From contig CANNUR010000135.1 of the NCBI GenBank assembly GCA_947523045.1, forward strand, positions 1 to 7,782: DNA of 7,782 nucleotides. The letters are read 5' to 3'. The stretch is from an uncultured Prosthecobacter sp. Lineage in GTDB: Bacteria > Verrucomicrobiota > Verrucomicrobiia > Verrucomicrobiales > Verrucomicrobiaceae. The number at the start of each line of letters is the position of its first letter. The stretch's first letter is position 1. A program made the translations under genes and the position numbers. Under the pieces are notes generated by a model. That model searched no databases, was not told the DNA's origin, and saw nothing but the letters and a program-made list of their open reading frames with translations. Of the stretch, positions 1-6,356 are shown piece by piece.

Positions 1-2762
1 GCACCGCAGTGATGAAGGTGCTCGCCGCCGGCAATGACCTCGGCTTCCAGTGGCTCTTCGCCGGCGAACCGGTGGATCCGGAAGACAGCCGCATCAGTGT
101 TTCCGCCGACGGCAAAACGCTGACGATCAGCCAGCTCACCCCGCTGGACGCCGGCCAGTATTCCTGCCTGGTGACCGCGCCCGGCGGCTTCCTGCACGGG
201 GGTCGCCACGAGCTCAACGTCTTCAGCCACGCCCCCGAGTTCGGCGAATTCGAGCTGCCGGACGCCTATATCACTTGCCCGTATGACTTCCAACTGCTCT
301 ACAACACGGACCCCGGCTTCCGGCCCTCCCGGTTCAGCGCCACGGGCCTGCCCAAGAACCTCACGATCGACCCGCTCACCGGCCGTCTCGGCGGCACGCC
401 GGCCGGCGCCGGTGGCACGGTGCACAGCGTCACTTTCACCGCCGCCAACGCCAGCGGCAGCGTGAGCGTGACCAAAACCCTGCACGTGCGCGCCCTGCCC
501 TGCGGCCTGGTCGGCAAATTCCTCGGTCTGGTCGAGCGCGATGGCGGTCTCAACGGCGGCTTCGGCGGCAGCATCGAAATGACGATCTCGACCGCGGGCG
601 GCCTGAGCGGCTCCCTGAACCTGGGCGGCGCCAAACATCCGTTTGCCTCGACGATCGTCTGCCCGTCGGAATCCAGTGTCGTGCAGGGCGAAATCATCGT
701 CGAACGCAAGGGCCTGGGTTCGGTGCTGCTGCGCTACGCGATCGACCTCTACGAGGGCACGTTCGAAGGCACGATCACCGATCGCACCAACACGGTTTGG
801 GAGTTCTCGCTCTTTGCCGGCAGCTACTACGACTCCGGCAGCACGGACGGCCTCGGCAGCGCGGCGCGCTTCAGCTCCCCCTCGGGCATCGCCCGCGATC
901 GCCTCGGCAACCTGTTCCTCGCCGACACCGCCAACCACGTCATCCGCCGCATCACGCCGGCCGGCCAGGTCAGCACCTTCGCCGGCGTCGCCGGCCAGGC
1001 GGGTCTCGCCAACGGTTGTGACACCGAGGTGCGCTTCTACGCGCCGCGCGGCGTCGCCGTCGACGCGCTCGGCTTCGTCTATGTGGCCGACACCGGCAAC
1101 CGCGTTGTCCGCCGCATCACGCCTGAAGGCAAGGTCAGCACCTTCGCCGGCACGGGCGCCTCCGGCAGCGCGGACGGCCCAGGCACCAGCGCCACCTTCA
1201 TGGCGCCCTACGGCATCGCCCTCGCCACTGATGGTGTCCTCTATGTCAGCGATGCCGATGCTAACACCGTGCGCCGGATCGGCACCGACGCCGTGGTCAG
1301 CACGCTCGCGGGCAAGGCCGGTGTCAGCGGTGCCAAGAACGCCTCCGGCATCAATGCGGAATTCCGCGAGCCGCGCGGTTTGGTGGAATTCGCCCCCGGC
1401 GTGTTGCTGGTCTGCGACTTCGGCAACCACTGCCTGCGCCAGATCGTCGTCAAGAACCGGGCGGTCAGCACCTTCGCCGGCGGTCTCGGCGTCGGCGGCG
1501 ACGTCGACGGCAGCGTCGTCAACGCGCGCTTCCTCTACCCCTCGGGTGTCACCGCCCAAAGTGGCATCGCCTACGTGGCCGACACCGGCAACGGCACGAT
1601 CCGACGCATCAACAAGTTCGGCGTCGTCACCACGATCACCGACAGCTGCGAGGAGGAGGAGGAGCAGCAGCCCGCGCTGGTGCCGCCGGGCGGCTACGAG
1701 TATGACAACTGCTGCTGCCCGGACGAGCGCTACGCGCCGTTCTACGAACCGCTCGGCATCGTGCTGTCCGGCCGCAAGCTCTTCGTCACCGACGCCGCGA
1801 TGCACATCGTCTCCGCCGGCTCTGCGGGCGAGGCCTGCGACGTGCCCTTCGAGGGCGTGCGCAACCCCTGGGGCAACGACAGCTATCCGGAGTACAGCGA
1901 GCATCTGGCGCCGCCGCAGCCCGGCGAGGTCTGCTACAATCCACCGGCCAGCCAGTACGCGGGCACCTACAACTTCATCCTCGACCCCGAAGGCCGGCGC
2001 AGGGTGGGCCTGCAGGAGGCCAACGGTGAAAACGGCTACCACGGCTACCCGCCGGAAGGCACCGGCTTCGGCACCCTGACGGTGAAGACCGACGGCACGG
2101 TCCTTGTCGCGGCCACCCTCGCCGATGGCACGACCGTGACCGGCAGCAGCATCCTCGGCGGCACCTACTACGACTACGTCAACCGCGTGCCCCTGTTCTT
2201 CATGCTCTACCGGAACACCGGCTCGCTGCTCGGCTGGCACGAGATCTCGTCCTACTACTACAACACCCTGCAGCCACCGACGGAGATGCCGATGTCGAAC
2301 TACGTCAACGGCTGCATGAGCTGGATGAAGATCCCGCAGCTGTCGACGACCGAGAAGAACTACGGCTACGGCTTCCCGACCCACTGCCTGGAAGTCATTG
2401 GCGAGCAGTTCGACTCGACCTCCTACGCCAACCTGGTGGGCAGCTACTTCTCCTCGGGTGACAACAACGCGGAGTTGTTCATGAGCGGCGGCTACCTGGA
2501 CGAATGGTTCGAACGGATCTTCACCTTCAACGCCAACAGCACGGCGACGATGCCCGACAACCTGGCCAGCTTCAGCTTCAACAAGAGCAACGGTCGCTTC
2601 AGCGGCAGCTTCAAGCATGCCAGCCCGCTGCGCACGACCCCCTATCAGGGTGTCTTCCTGCGGCGCCTCAACGGCGGCTACGGCTTCTTCCTGAACGACA
2701 TCGGTTCCGCCATCCTGTCCGGCTCGGCCGAGTTCGGCCCGGGTTACGACTACGACGACTGA
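1..2762 (+). CDS. Ig-like / He_PIG / NHL-repeat protein, probably exported; 5' end outside window
   Basis: The frame is open from base 3, and the protein begins inside an Ig-like domain, so the true start and any signal peptide lie upstream; the GTG at 9 is only the first start-like codon. Residues here count from that GTG (917 visible). Residues 1-72 are the end of an Ig-like domain, with core Trp15 and a DAGQYSC motif. Residues 76-162 resemble a He_PIG domain (ATGLP, then TGRLGGTP). Residues 166-258 are a beta-rich module. Residues 262-605 are NHL repeats forming a probable six-bladed beta-propeller. Residues 648-745 and 806-903 are two more beta-rich modules. The tail is acidic (YDYDD), with no PEP-CTERM, LPXTG or transmembrane anchor. 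Such proteins are common in Verrucomicrobiota, usually with unknown roles; surface binding is inference. Domain calls are solid, function is not. A terminator follows 16 bases after the stop. Confidence 0.85.
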   Translation, partial: TAVMKVLAAGNDLGFQWLFAGEPVDPEDSRISVSADGKTLTISQLTPLDAGQYSCLVTAPGGFLHGGRHELNVFSHAPEFGEFELPDAYITCPYDFQLLYNTDPGFRPSRFSATGLPKNLTIDPLTGRLGGTPAGAGGTVHSVTFTAANASGSVSVTKTLHVRALPCGLVGKFLGLVERDGGLNGGFGGSIEMTISTAGGLSGSLNLGGAKHPFASTIVCPSESSVVQGEIIVERKGLGSVLLRYAIDLYEGTFEGTITDRTNTVWEFSLFAGSYYDSGSTDGLGSAARFSSPSGIARDRLGNLFLADTANHVIRRITPAGQVSTFAGVAGQAGLANGCDTEVRFYAPRGVAVDALGFVYVADTGNRVVRRITPEGKVSTFAGTGASGSADGPGTSATFMAPYGIALATDGVLYVSDADANTVRRIGTDAVVSTLAGKAGVSGAKNASGINAEFREPRGLVEFAPGVLLVCDFGNHCLRQIVVKNRAVSTFAGGLGVGGDVDGSVVNARFLYPSGVTAQSGIAYVADTGNGTIRRINKFGVVTTITDSCEEEEEQQPALVPPGGYEYDNCCCPDERYAPFYEPLGIVLSGRKLFVTDAAMHIVSAGSAGEACDVPFEGVRNPWGNDSYPEYSEHLAPPQPGEVCYNPPASQYAGTYNFILDPEGRRRVGLQEANGENGYHGYPPEGTGFGTLTVKTDGTVLVAATLADGTTVTGSSILGGTYYDYVNRVPLFFMLYRNTGSLLGWHEISSYYYNTLQPPTEMPMSNYVNGCMSWMKIPQLSTTEKNYGYGFPTHCLEVIGEQFDSTSYANLVGSYFSSGDNNAELFMSGGYLDEWFERIFTFNANSTATMPDNLASFSFNKSNGRFSGSFKHASPLRTTPYQGVFLRRLNGGYGFFLNDIGSAILSGSAEFGPGYDYDD
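792..1823 (+). repeat. NHL repeat region: six propeller blades, the last interrupted
   Basis: The blades repeat with a period of 54-55 residues. The conserved Asp of the YVAD-type motif falls at residues 306, 361, 415, 470, 525 and 595 (spacings 55, 54, 55, 55, 70). The strand ending FAG or a variant recurs at 269, 324, 379, 433, 489 and 543. The first FAG strand (262-271) comes before blade 1, while blade 6 lacks its own, so the N-terminal strand probably closes blade 6. The DNA repeats too: a 19-base sequence occurs exactly at 968-986, 1133-1151 and 1463-1481, and an 18-base one at 1083-1100 and 1575-1592. Confidence 0.8.
1641..1730 (+). other. Acidic and cysteine-rich insertion between propeller blades 5 and 6
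   Basis: Within the NHL gene, five consecutive GAG codons (1650-1664) and two CAG codons encode EEEEEQQ just after a Cys. About 15 residues later comes an NCCCPDE stretch. The YVAD-type motif spacing grows from about 55 to 70 residues here, so roughly 15 residues are inserted relative to a normal blade. This would be a surface loop on the propeller; metal binding or disulfide formation is possible but not shown. The GAG run is a short trinucleotide repeat that could vary by slippage without breaking the frame. Confidence 0.6.
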
Positions 2763-2778
2763 GTGCGTGACGCCTCCT

Positions 2779-2817
2779 GGCGGGTGGAGCGGCAGGGCCG
2801 CTTCACCCGCCTTTTTT
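2779..2817 (+). terminator. Rho-independent terminator after the NHL protein gene
   Basis: A 15-base arm (2779-2793) pairs with 2797-2811 around a three-base AGG loop. All positions pair, with a single G-U, and six T residues follow at 2812-2817. It lies 16 bases after the stop codon at 2762 and separates this gene from ssb. This is the clearest terminator in the window. Confidence 0.9.
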
Positions 2818-2820
2818 GTG

Positions 2821-2860
2821 CCTGGTGCACCGGCGCCAGGGACTTGCGGCCCAGCCGCAA
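2821..2860 (+). other. Two tandem hairpins upstream of ssb
   Basis: After the terminator, 2821-2828 can pair with 2833-2840 (8 bp, one G-U, four-base loop), and 2844-2850 pairs perfectly with 2854-2860 (7 bp, CCA loop). An A run follows rather than a T run, so on the + strand this is not a terminator. The hairpins end just before the predicted ssb promoter. They may be binding sites or incidental GC-rich palindromes. Confidence 0.3.
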
Positions 2861-2866
2861 AAAAGG

Positions 2867-2896
2867 TTGCCGATCGTCCAGCCTGCCCGATAAGAT
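2867..2896 (+). promoter_or_regulatory. Predicted ssb promoter, probably giving a leaderless mRNA
   Basis: TTGCCG at 2867-2872 and TAAGAT at 2891-2896 are 18 bases apart, each matching the sigma-70 type consensus at four of six positions. Transcription would start about 6-8 bases after the -10 hexamer, at the ssb ATG (2903). An in-frame TAA inside the -10 box (2891-2893) rules out any earlier start, and no Shine-Dalgarno sequence precedes the ATG. Confidence 0.5.
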
Positions 2897-2902
2897 GCCG
2901 GC

Positions 2903-3445
2903 ATGGCCTCCCTCAACAAAGTCATGCTCATCGGCAACCTCACCCGCGACCCGGAAGTGCGCTACACGCCCAAGGGCAGCGCCGTGGCGGACCTCGCCAT
3001 CGCGGTGAACCGCAGCTACCAGACCGACAGCGGTGAGCGCATGGAGGAGGTCACCTACGTCGATGTCGTCGTCTGGGCCCGGCTCGCCGAGCTGGCCGGC
3101 CAGTACCTGCACAAGGGCAGCCCGGTTTTCTTTGAGGGCCGCCTGCAGATGGACACCTGGGAGGACAAGGCCACCGGCCAGAAGCGTTCGAAGATCCGCG
3201 TTGTCGCCGAGAACATGCAGTTCCTCGGTGGCAAGGGCGGTCGCGGTGAGGAAGGCGGCGATTCCGGCGGTGGCTACGGTGGCGGCGCGCCCGCCCCGCA
3301 GCGGCGCCAGGCCGGCGGTGGCGGCGGTGGCTACCCGCAGCGCCAACAGGCCGCCCAGCGCCCGCCGCAGCGGCCGGCGGCCGAGGAAGATTTCGGCGAG
3401 GGCCCGATCACCGACGATCTCGACGGCGACGAGATCCCGTTCTGA
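2903..3445 (+). CDS. ssb: Single-stranded DNA-binding protein SSB
   Basis: It coats single-stranded DNA during replication, recombination and repair, and recruits partner enzymes through its C-terminal tip. The 180-residue protein opens with the typical SSB start (LNKVMLIGNLTRDPE, residues 4-18). The OB fold covers about residues 1-108, including Trp59 and Trp86, aromatic positions like those that stack on bases in known SSBs. Residues 109-160 form a low-complexity linker rich in Gly, Gln, Pro and Arg. The protein ends in the acidic tip DDLDGDEIPF, the conserved partner-binding peptide. The length is normal (E. coli SSB has 178 residues). The ATG is fixed by an in-frame TAA at 2891. The upstream terminator separates it from the NHL gene; dctA follows closely with no clear terminator between. 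Confidence 0.97.
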   Translation: MASLNKVMLIGNLTRDPEVRYTPKGSAVADLAIAVNRSYQTDSGERMEEVTYVDVVVWARLAELAGQYLHKGSPVFFEGRLQMDTWEDKATGQKRSKIRVVAENMQFLGGKGGRGEEGGDSGGGYGGGAPAPQRRQAGGGGGGYPQRQQAAQRPPQRPAAEEDFGEGPITDDLDGDEIPF

Positions 3446-3448
3446 AAC

Positions 3449-3486
3449 CCGGGGCCGAGTAGGAAGAAGGCTTGCCTTCACCCCGG
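3449..3486 (+). promoter_or_regulatory. Stem-loop and ribosome binding site at the dctA start
   Basis: AGGAAG (3461-3466) lies five bases before a TTG codon at 3472, the best-placed Shine-Dalgarno-like sequence at any start in this window. CCGGGG (3449-3454) can pair with CCCCGG (3481-3486), and inside it GAAGG (3466-3470) with CCTTC (3475-3479), which puts the TTG in the loop. This could limit initiation, or could be a weak 3' end for the ssb transcript; there is no T run. The structure is predicted by eye only. Confidence 0.35.
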
Positions 3487-4812
3487 AGTCCGGCGTTGAA
3501 TCCGGCCTGCCGCATGCAACCCCACCCCGCCCGCGCCCCTTGGTGGCGCCTCCTCTACGTTCAGGTGCTGCTTGCCGTGGCGGCGGGCATCGTCCTCGGC
3601 TGGCTCTGGCCCGAGGCCGGCAAGACGCTGAAACCACTCGGCGACGGCTTCATCAAGCTGATCAAGATGATGATCGCCCCGGTCATCTTCTGCACCGTCG
3701 TCCACGGCGTTGCCTCAATGGGCGACCTGAAAAAGCTCGGCCGGGTCGGCGGCAAAACGCTGCTCTACTTTGAGGTCGTCTCGACCCTGGCGTTGCTCAT
3801 CGGCCTGGTCGTCGTCAACGTGCTGCAGCCCGGCGCCGGCTTCAACGTCGACGTCGCCGAGCTGCGCGCCCAGGATGCCGCCGCGGCGCGCGAGTACGCC
3901 GGCAAGGCCCAGGCGACGAGCACGGCCGATTTCCTGCTGCAAATCATCCCCTCGACCTTCGTCGGCGCCTTTGCCGGTGGCGACCTGCTGCAGGTGCTGT
4001 TCATCGCCCTGGTCACCGCCTTCGCCCTCGCCGGCATGGGCGAGCGCGGCAAACCGCTGCTGCATGGCATCGACCGCATCGGCGAGGTCTTCTTCGCCAT
4101 CCTGCGCATCCTCGTCAAGGCCGCCCCGGTCGGCGCCTTCGGGGCCATGGCCTTCACCATCGGCAGCTACGGCCTCGGCTCGCTGCAAAAGCTGCTCGCC
4201 CTGATGCTCGGCTTTTACCTCACCGCCGGCCTCTTCGTCCTGGTCGTGCTCGGTCTCATCGCCCGCTGGTGCGGTTTTTCGATCGTGCGTTTCCTCGTCC
4301 ACATCCGCGAGGAACTGCTGCTGGTGCTGGGCACGAGCTCCTCGGAGACGGCCCTGCCGCTGATGATCCAAAAGCTGCGCGGCCTCGGCTGCGCGCCGGC
4401 CACGGTCGGTCTGGTCGTGCCTACGGGTTACAGCTTCAACCTCGACGGCACCAACATCTACATGACCATGGCCGCGGTCTTCCTCGCCCAGGCCACCAAC
4501 ACGCCGCTCGACCTCGGTCAGCAGCTCAGCCTGCTGCTGGTCGCCATGGTCACCTCCAAGGGCGCCAGCGGAGTCACCGGCGCCGGTTTCATCACCCTCG
4601 CCGCAACGCTGGCCGTGGTGCCGGCGGTGCCGATCGAATCGCTGGCCCTGCTGGTCGGCATCGACCGCTTCATGAGCGAGTGCCGGGCGCTGACCAATTT
4701 AATCGGCAACGGCGTCGCCACGGTGGCCATCAGCCGCTGGGAGGGCGAGGTCAGCGCCGAGACCATCCGCGCCAACCTGGCGCGTCCGCAGCCGCCGCCT
4801 CCCGCTGTCTGA
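3472..4812 (+). CDS. dctA: C4-dicarboxylate:cation symporter, DctA type
   Basis: An inner-membrane transporter of the DAACS family, likely importing succinate, fumarate or malate with cations. The 446 residues align by eye with E. coli DctA almost throughout: [20 protein letters not shown] (54-73), LLYFEVVST (97-105), the serine-rich hairpin [11 protein letters not shown] (286-296), NLDGT (323-327), the second hairpin [12 protein letters not shown] (362-373) and [16 protein letters not shown] (398-413). Ser402 sits where glutamate/aspartate carriers have the Asp that binds the amino group, while Arg405 is kept, which favours dicarboxylates over amino acids. The start is uncertain: TTG 3472 has AGGAAG upstream; ATG 3514 (residue 15) has no ribosome site but gives a more usual N-terminus. 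It begins 26 bases after ssb and may be co-transcribed. The stop lies 13 bases from that of the convergent small gene. Confidence 0.93.
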   Translation: MPSPRSPALNPACRMQPHPARAPWWRLLYVQVLLAVAAGIVLGWLWPEAGKTLKPLGDGFIKLIKMMIAPVIFCTVVHGVASMGDLKKLGRVGGKTLLYFEVVSTLALLIGLVVVNVLQPGAGFNVDVAELRAQDAAAAREYAGKAQATSTADFLLQIIPSTFVGAFAGGDLLQVLFIALVTAFALAGMGERGKPLLHGIDRIGEVFFAILRILVKAAPVGAFGAMAFTIGSYGLGSLQKLLALMLGFYLTAGLFVLVVLGLIARWCGFSIVRFLVHIREELLLVLGTSSSETALPLMIQKLRGLGCAPATVGLVVPTGYSFNLDGTNIYMTMAAVFLAQATNTPLDLGQQLSLLLVAMVTSKGASGVTGAGFITLAATLAVVPAVPIESLALLVGIDRFMSECRALTNLIGNGVATVAISRWEGEVSAETIRANLARPQPPPPAV

Positions 4813-4825
4813 CACCGTCGCCCGG

Positions 4826-5146
4826 TCAGGGCAGCAGCGCCTCGGGGCTGTCGACAAAGATGTCCTTGAGCTGCTCGTCCGGCAGGCCGCTGTTGCGGAT
4901 GCCTTCGAGACGCTTGCGGCTGCCGCGCTCGCTCGACGGACGGTTCGCCGTGCGCTGCACCAGATCGGTGATCAGCGGCGCCGCCACGACCGCGCTGCCG
5001 GCGAGCAGGCTGAGCGCCACCACGTTGGCCGCACCGCGGCTCATGCCGCGGCCGAAGAGAATGCCCAGGGCGCAGCCGGCGGCCGCGGGCGCGATCATGC
5101 TGGCGTAGGTCTCGTAGCGATTTTCGGCGGTGGACTCGGGTGTCAT
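4826..5146 (-). CDS. Small two-helix membrane protein of unknown function
   Basis: I do not recognise this family. From ATG 5146 the product has 106 residues: a short polar N-terminus (1-13), a probable transmembrane helix (about 14-33) containing a G-x-x-x-G spacing, a short Arg-containing turn (GRGMSRG, 32-38), a second helix (about 39-60), and a charged C-terminal tail (about 64-106) with SRKRLEGIR and ending PEALLP. The turn basic and the tail largely cytosolic would be one topology, but orientation is not certain. In-frame ATGs at 5164 and 5239 would lengthen it. 5146 is preferred because a TATGAA hexamer lies six bases upstream, as at other starts here, and because the longer N-terminus would run into the manC control region. 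Coding status rests on the protein-like hydrophobic pattern and on its fit in a gap with no other gene. Confidence 0.72.
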   Translation of the reverse strand: MTPESTAENRYETYASMIAPAAAGCALGILFGRGMSRGAANVVALSLLAGSAVVAAPLITDLVQRTANRPSSERGSRKRLEGIRNSGLPDEQLKDIFVDSPEALLP

Positions 5147-5152
5147 CGCCTT

Positions 5153-5181
5153 TTCATAACGCATCCCGGCAGATTGTCCAA
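5153..5181 (-). promoter_or_regulatory. Possible promoter of the small membrane protein gene
   Basis: On the - strand, TTGGAC (5181-5176) and TATGAA (5158-5153) are 17 bases apart, and the -10-like hexamer ends six bases before ATG 5146. Matches to consensus are modest (three and four of six). No good Shine-Dalgarno sequence is present: AAAAGG ends only two bases before the ATG, too close to be typical. Confidence 0.35.
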
Positions 5182-5197
5182 AGTGGAATTTGCCGGG
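5165..5197. promoter_or_regulatory. Inverted repeat in the divergent promoter region, candidate operator
   Basis: CCCGGCA (5165-5171) and TGCCGGG (5191-5197) form a perfect seven-base inverted repeat with a 19-base spacer. Further pairing continues inward (GAT with ATT, including one G-T, then TCC with GGA after a two-base bulge). It overlaps the possible manC -35 element and the spacer and -35 of the opposite promoter, so a dimeric regulator bound here could affect both genes. No regulator family is identified. Confidence 0.35.
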
Positions 5198-5217
5198 CAC
5201 GGGGATTGCTCCATGGT
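5190..5217 (+). promoter_or_regulatory. Possible manC promoter
   Basis: TTGCCG (5190-5195) matches four of six -35 positions. At 16 bases' spacing comes CATGGT (5212-5217), which matches only three of six -10 positions and ends nine bases before the manC ATG at 5227. It is reported because the same geometry appears before other genes in the window; alone it is weak. Confidence 0.28.
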
Positions 5218-5226
5218 GCGGCGCCC

Positions 5227-6309
5227 ATGGAATCGCCACGCCATCCCCCGCGCTACGCCCTCATCCTTGCCGGCGGCAGCGGCCAGCGTTTCTGGCCCCT
5301 GAGTCGCGATCGCCTGCCCAAGCAGCTGCTGCGCCTGTTCGGCGATCAAACCCTGCTCGAAAAAACGGTGCAGCGCCTGGAGGGTCTGGTGCCGAAACAG
5401 AACATCCTTGTTCTCACCAACCTGCAGCAGGAGCAGGCGGTGCGCGACCTGCTGCCCGATCTGCCGGCAGAAAACATCCTCGCCGAACCGGAGAAACGCG
5501 ACACGGCGCCGGCCATCGCCCTCGGCGTCGGCTGGGTGGTGGCCCGCGACCCCGGCGCCACCATGCTCGTGCTGCCGGCCGATCACCTGATCGAAAACAC
5601 CGTCGAATTCCAGCGCGTGCTCGCCCAGGCCGCCCGCGCCGCCGAGTTCGGCAGCAGCCTGGTCACCGTCGGCATCACCCCCACCTGGCCCTGCCCCAGC
5701 TACGGCTACGTCGAGCGCGGCCAGCGCGCCTCCCTGCCCGGGGCCGACGAGATTCCCCTGTACGAGGTGGCGCGCTTCCGCGAAAAACCCAACCCCGACC
5801 TCGCCGAACACTTCCTCAATCAGGGCGGCTTTGCCTGGAACGCCGGCATGTTCGTCTGGAGCATCCCGGCCATCTTCAGCGAGCTGACCCGCCACTGCCC
5901 GGTGCTGGCCGACTTCATCTCGGAACTGCGCAACTCCAAGGATTTCATGGCGACCGTGCGCAGCCAGTACCACCGCCTGCCCAAGCTCTCGATCGACTAC
6001 GCCCTCATGGAGCGCGCCTCGCGCGTGCTCAACATCGAGGCCACCTTCGACTGGGACGATGTCGGCAACTGGACCTCGGTCGGCCGCCACCTGGAAAGCG
6101 ACGCCGAGGGCAACCGCCACAACGGCCCGCTCTCCGCGCTCGATGCCGCCGGCAACCTGACCTTCACCCAGACCGCCCAGCACGTCGCCCTGCTCGGCGT
6201 TCAGGACCTCATCGTCGTCGCCACCCCCGACGCCCTGCTGGTCACCCACCGCACCTGCGCGGAGAACATCAAAAAACTCGCCGAACGCCTGCCCGACGCC
6301 CTCAAGTGA
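5227..6309 (+). CDS. manC: Mannose-1-phosphate guanylyltransferase (GDP-mannose pyrophosphorylase)
   Basis: It converts mannose 1-phosphate and GTP to GDP-mannose and pyrophosphate, supplying mannosyl and derived sugars for surface polysaccharide or glycoconjugates; the enzyme is cytosolic. Hallmarks in the 360 residues are the nucleotide-binding signature LAGGSGQRFWPLSR (14-27) followed by PKQ (31-33), LPADH (116-120), the FREKP motif (185-189), WNAGMFVW (204-211), SIDYALME (255-262) and the sugar-site WDDVGNW (276-282). The length fits the single-function enzyme; the C-terminal phosphomannose isomerase domain of longer bifunctional ManC proteins is absent. ATG 5227 places the signature the usual short distance from the N-terminus, although the frame stays open upstream to 5140. 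No Shine-Dalgarno sequence precedes it. It diverges from the small membrane protein gene, and ruvX begins 47 bases after its stop. Confidence 0.95.
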   Translation: MESPRHPPRYALILAGGSGQRFWPLSRDRLPKQLLRLFGDQTLLEKTVQRLEGLVPKQNILVLTNLQQEQAVRDLLPDLPAENILAEPEKRDTAPAIALGVGWVVARDPGATMLVLPADHLIENTVEFQRVLAQAARAAEFGSSLVTVGITPTWPCPSYGYVERGQRASLPGADEIPLYEVARFREKPNPDLAEHFLNQGGFAWNAGMFVWSIPAIFSELTRHCPVLADFISELRNSKDFMATVRSQYHRLPKLSIDYALMERASRVLNIEATFDWDDVGNWTSVGRHLESDAEGNRHNGPLSALDAAGNLTFTQTAQHVALLGVQDLIVVATPDALLVTHRTCAENIKKLAERLPDALK

Positions 6310-6317
6310 GGCAGCCT

Positions 6318-6332
6318 GCGCTTGAGAAGCGC
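6318..6332 (+). other. Short hairpin between manC and ruvX
   Basis: GCGCTT (6318-6323) pairs perfectly with AAGCGC (6327-6332) around a GAG loop, nine bases after the manC stop. With no T run it is not a standard terminator. It overlaps the predicted ruvX -35 element and may be incidental. Confidence 0.25.
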
Positions 6333-6349
6333 CGCGGCACGCGCACAAT
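6322..6349 (+). promoter_or_regulatory. Possible ruvX promoter
   Basis: TTGAGA (6322-6327, five of six matches to the -35 consensus) and CACAAT (6344-6349, four of six matches to -10) are 16 bases apart. The expected transcription start is near ATG 6357, so the message would have no or almost no leader. If true, ruvX-truA can be expressed independently of manC. Confidence 0.4.
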
Positions 6350-6356
6350 GGCCGCC

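Noticed and set aside
643..2079. 478-codon + strand frame inside the NHL protein gene
   Set aside because: Low-complexity Ala/Ser/Arg/Pro translation in another frame of a gene with clear domains; a GC-skew artefact.
2700..2762. PEP-CTERM or other sorting tail on the NHL protein
   Set aside because: The C-terminus is polar and acidic (GPGYDYDD), with no hydrophobic helix and no following Arg cluster.
2861..2902. LexA/SOS operator before ssb
   Set aside because: I looked for a CTG-N10-CAG or GAAC-N4-GTTC type palindrome near the promoter and found none.
2750..3637. 295-codon - strand frame opposite ssb
   Set aside because: It covers the terminator, the ssb promoter and all of ssb on the opposite strand, and its translation shows no recognisable domain.
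4813..4825. Bidirectional terminator between convergent dctA and the small - strand gene
   Set aside because: Only 13 bases separate the two stop codons, and no stem with a T run is visible in either direction.
5190..6347. Long open frame upstream of, and in frame with, ruvX, across manC
   Set aside because: The translation is Arg/Pro/Ala-rich and unlike any protein until the RuvX core begins; it is the +2 shadow of manC. RuvX normally begins at the MPRILGID strand.
5143..6348. 401-codon open frame on the - strand opposite manC
   Set aside because: It lies exactly antisense to a clear manC gene, its translation is low-complexity and rich in Gly, Ala, Asp and Glu, and long antisense frames are expected in GC-rich DNA.
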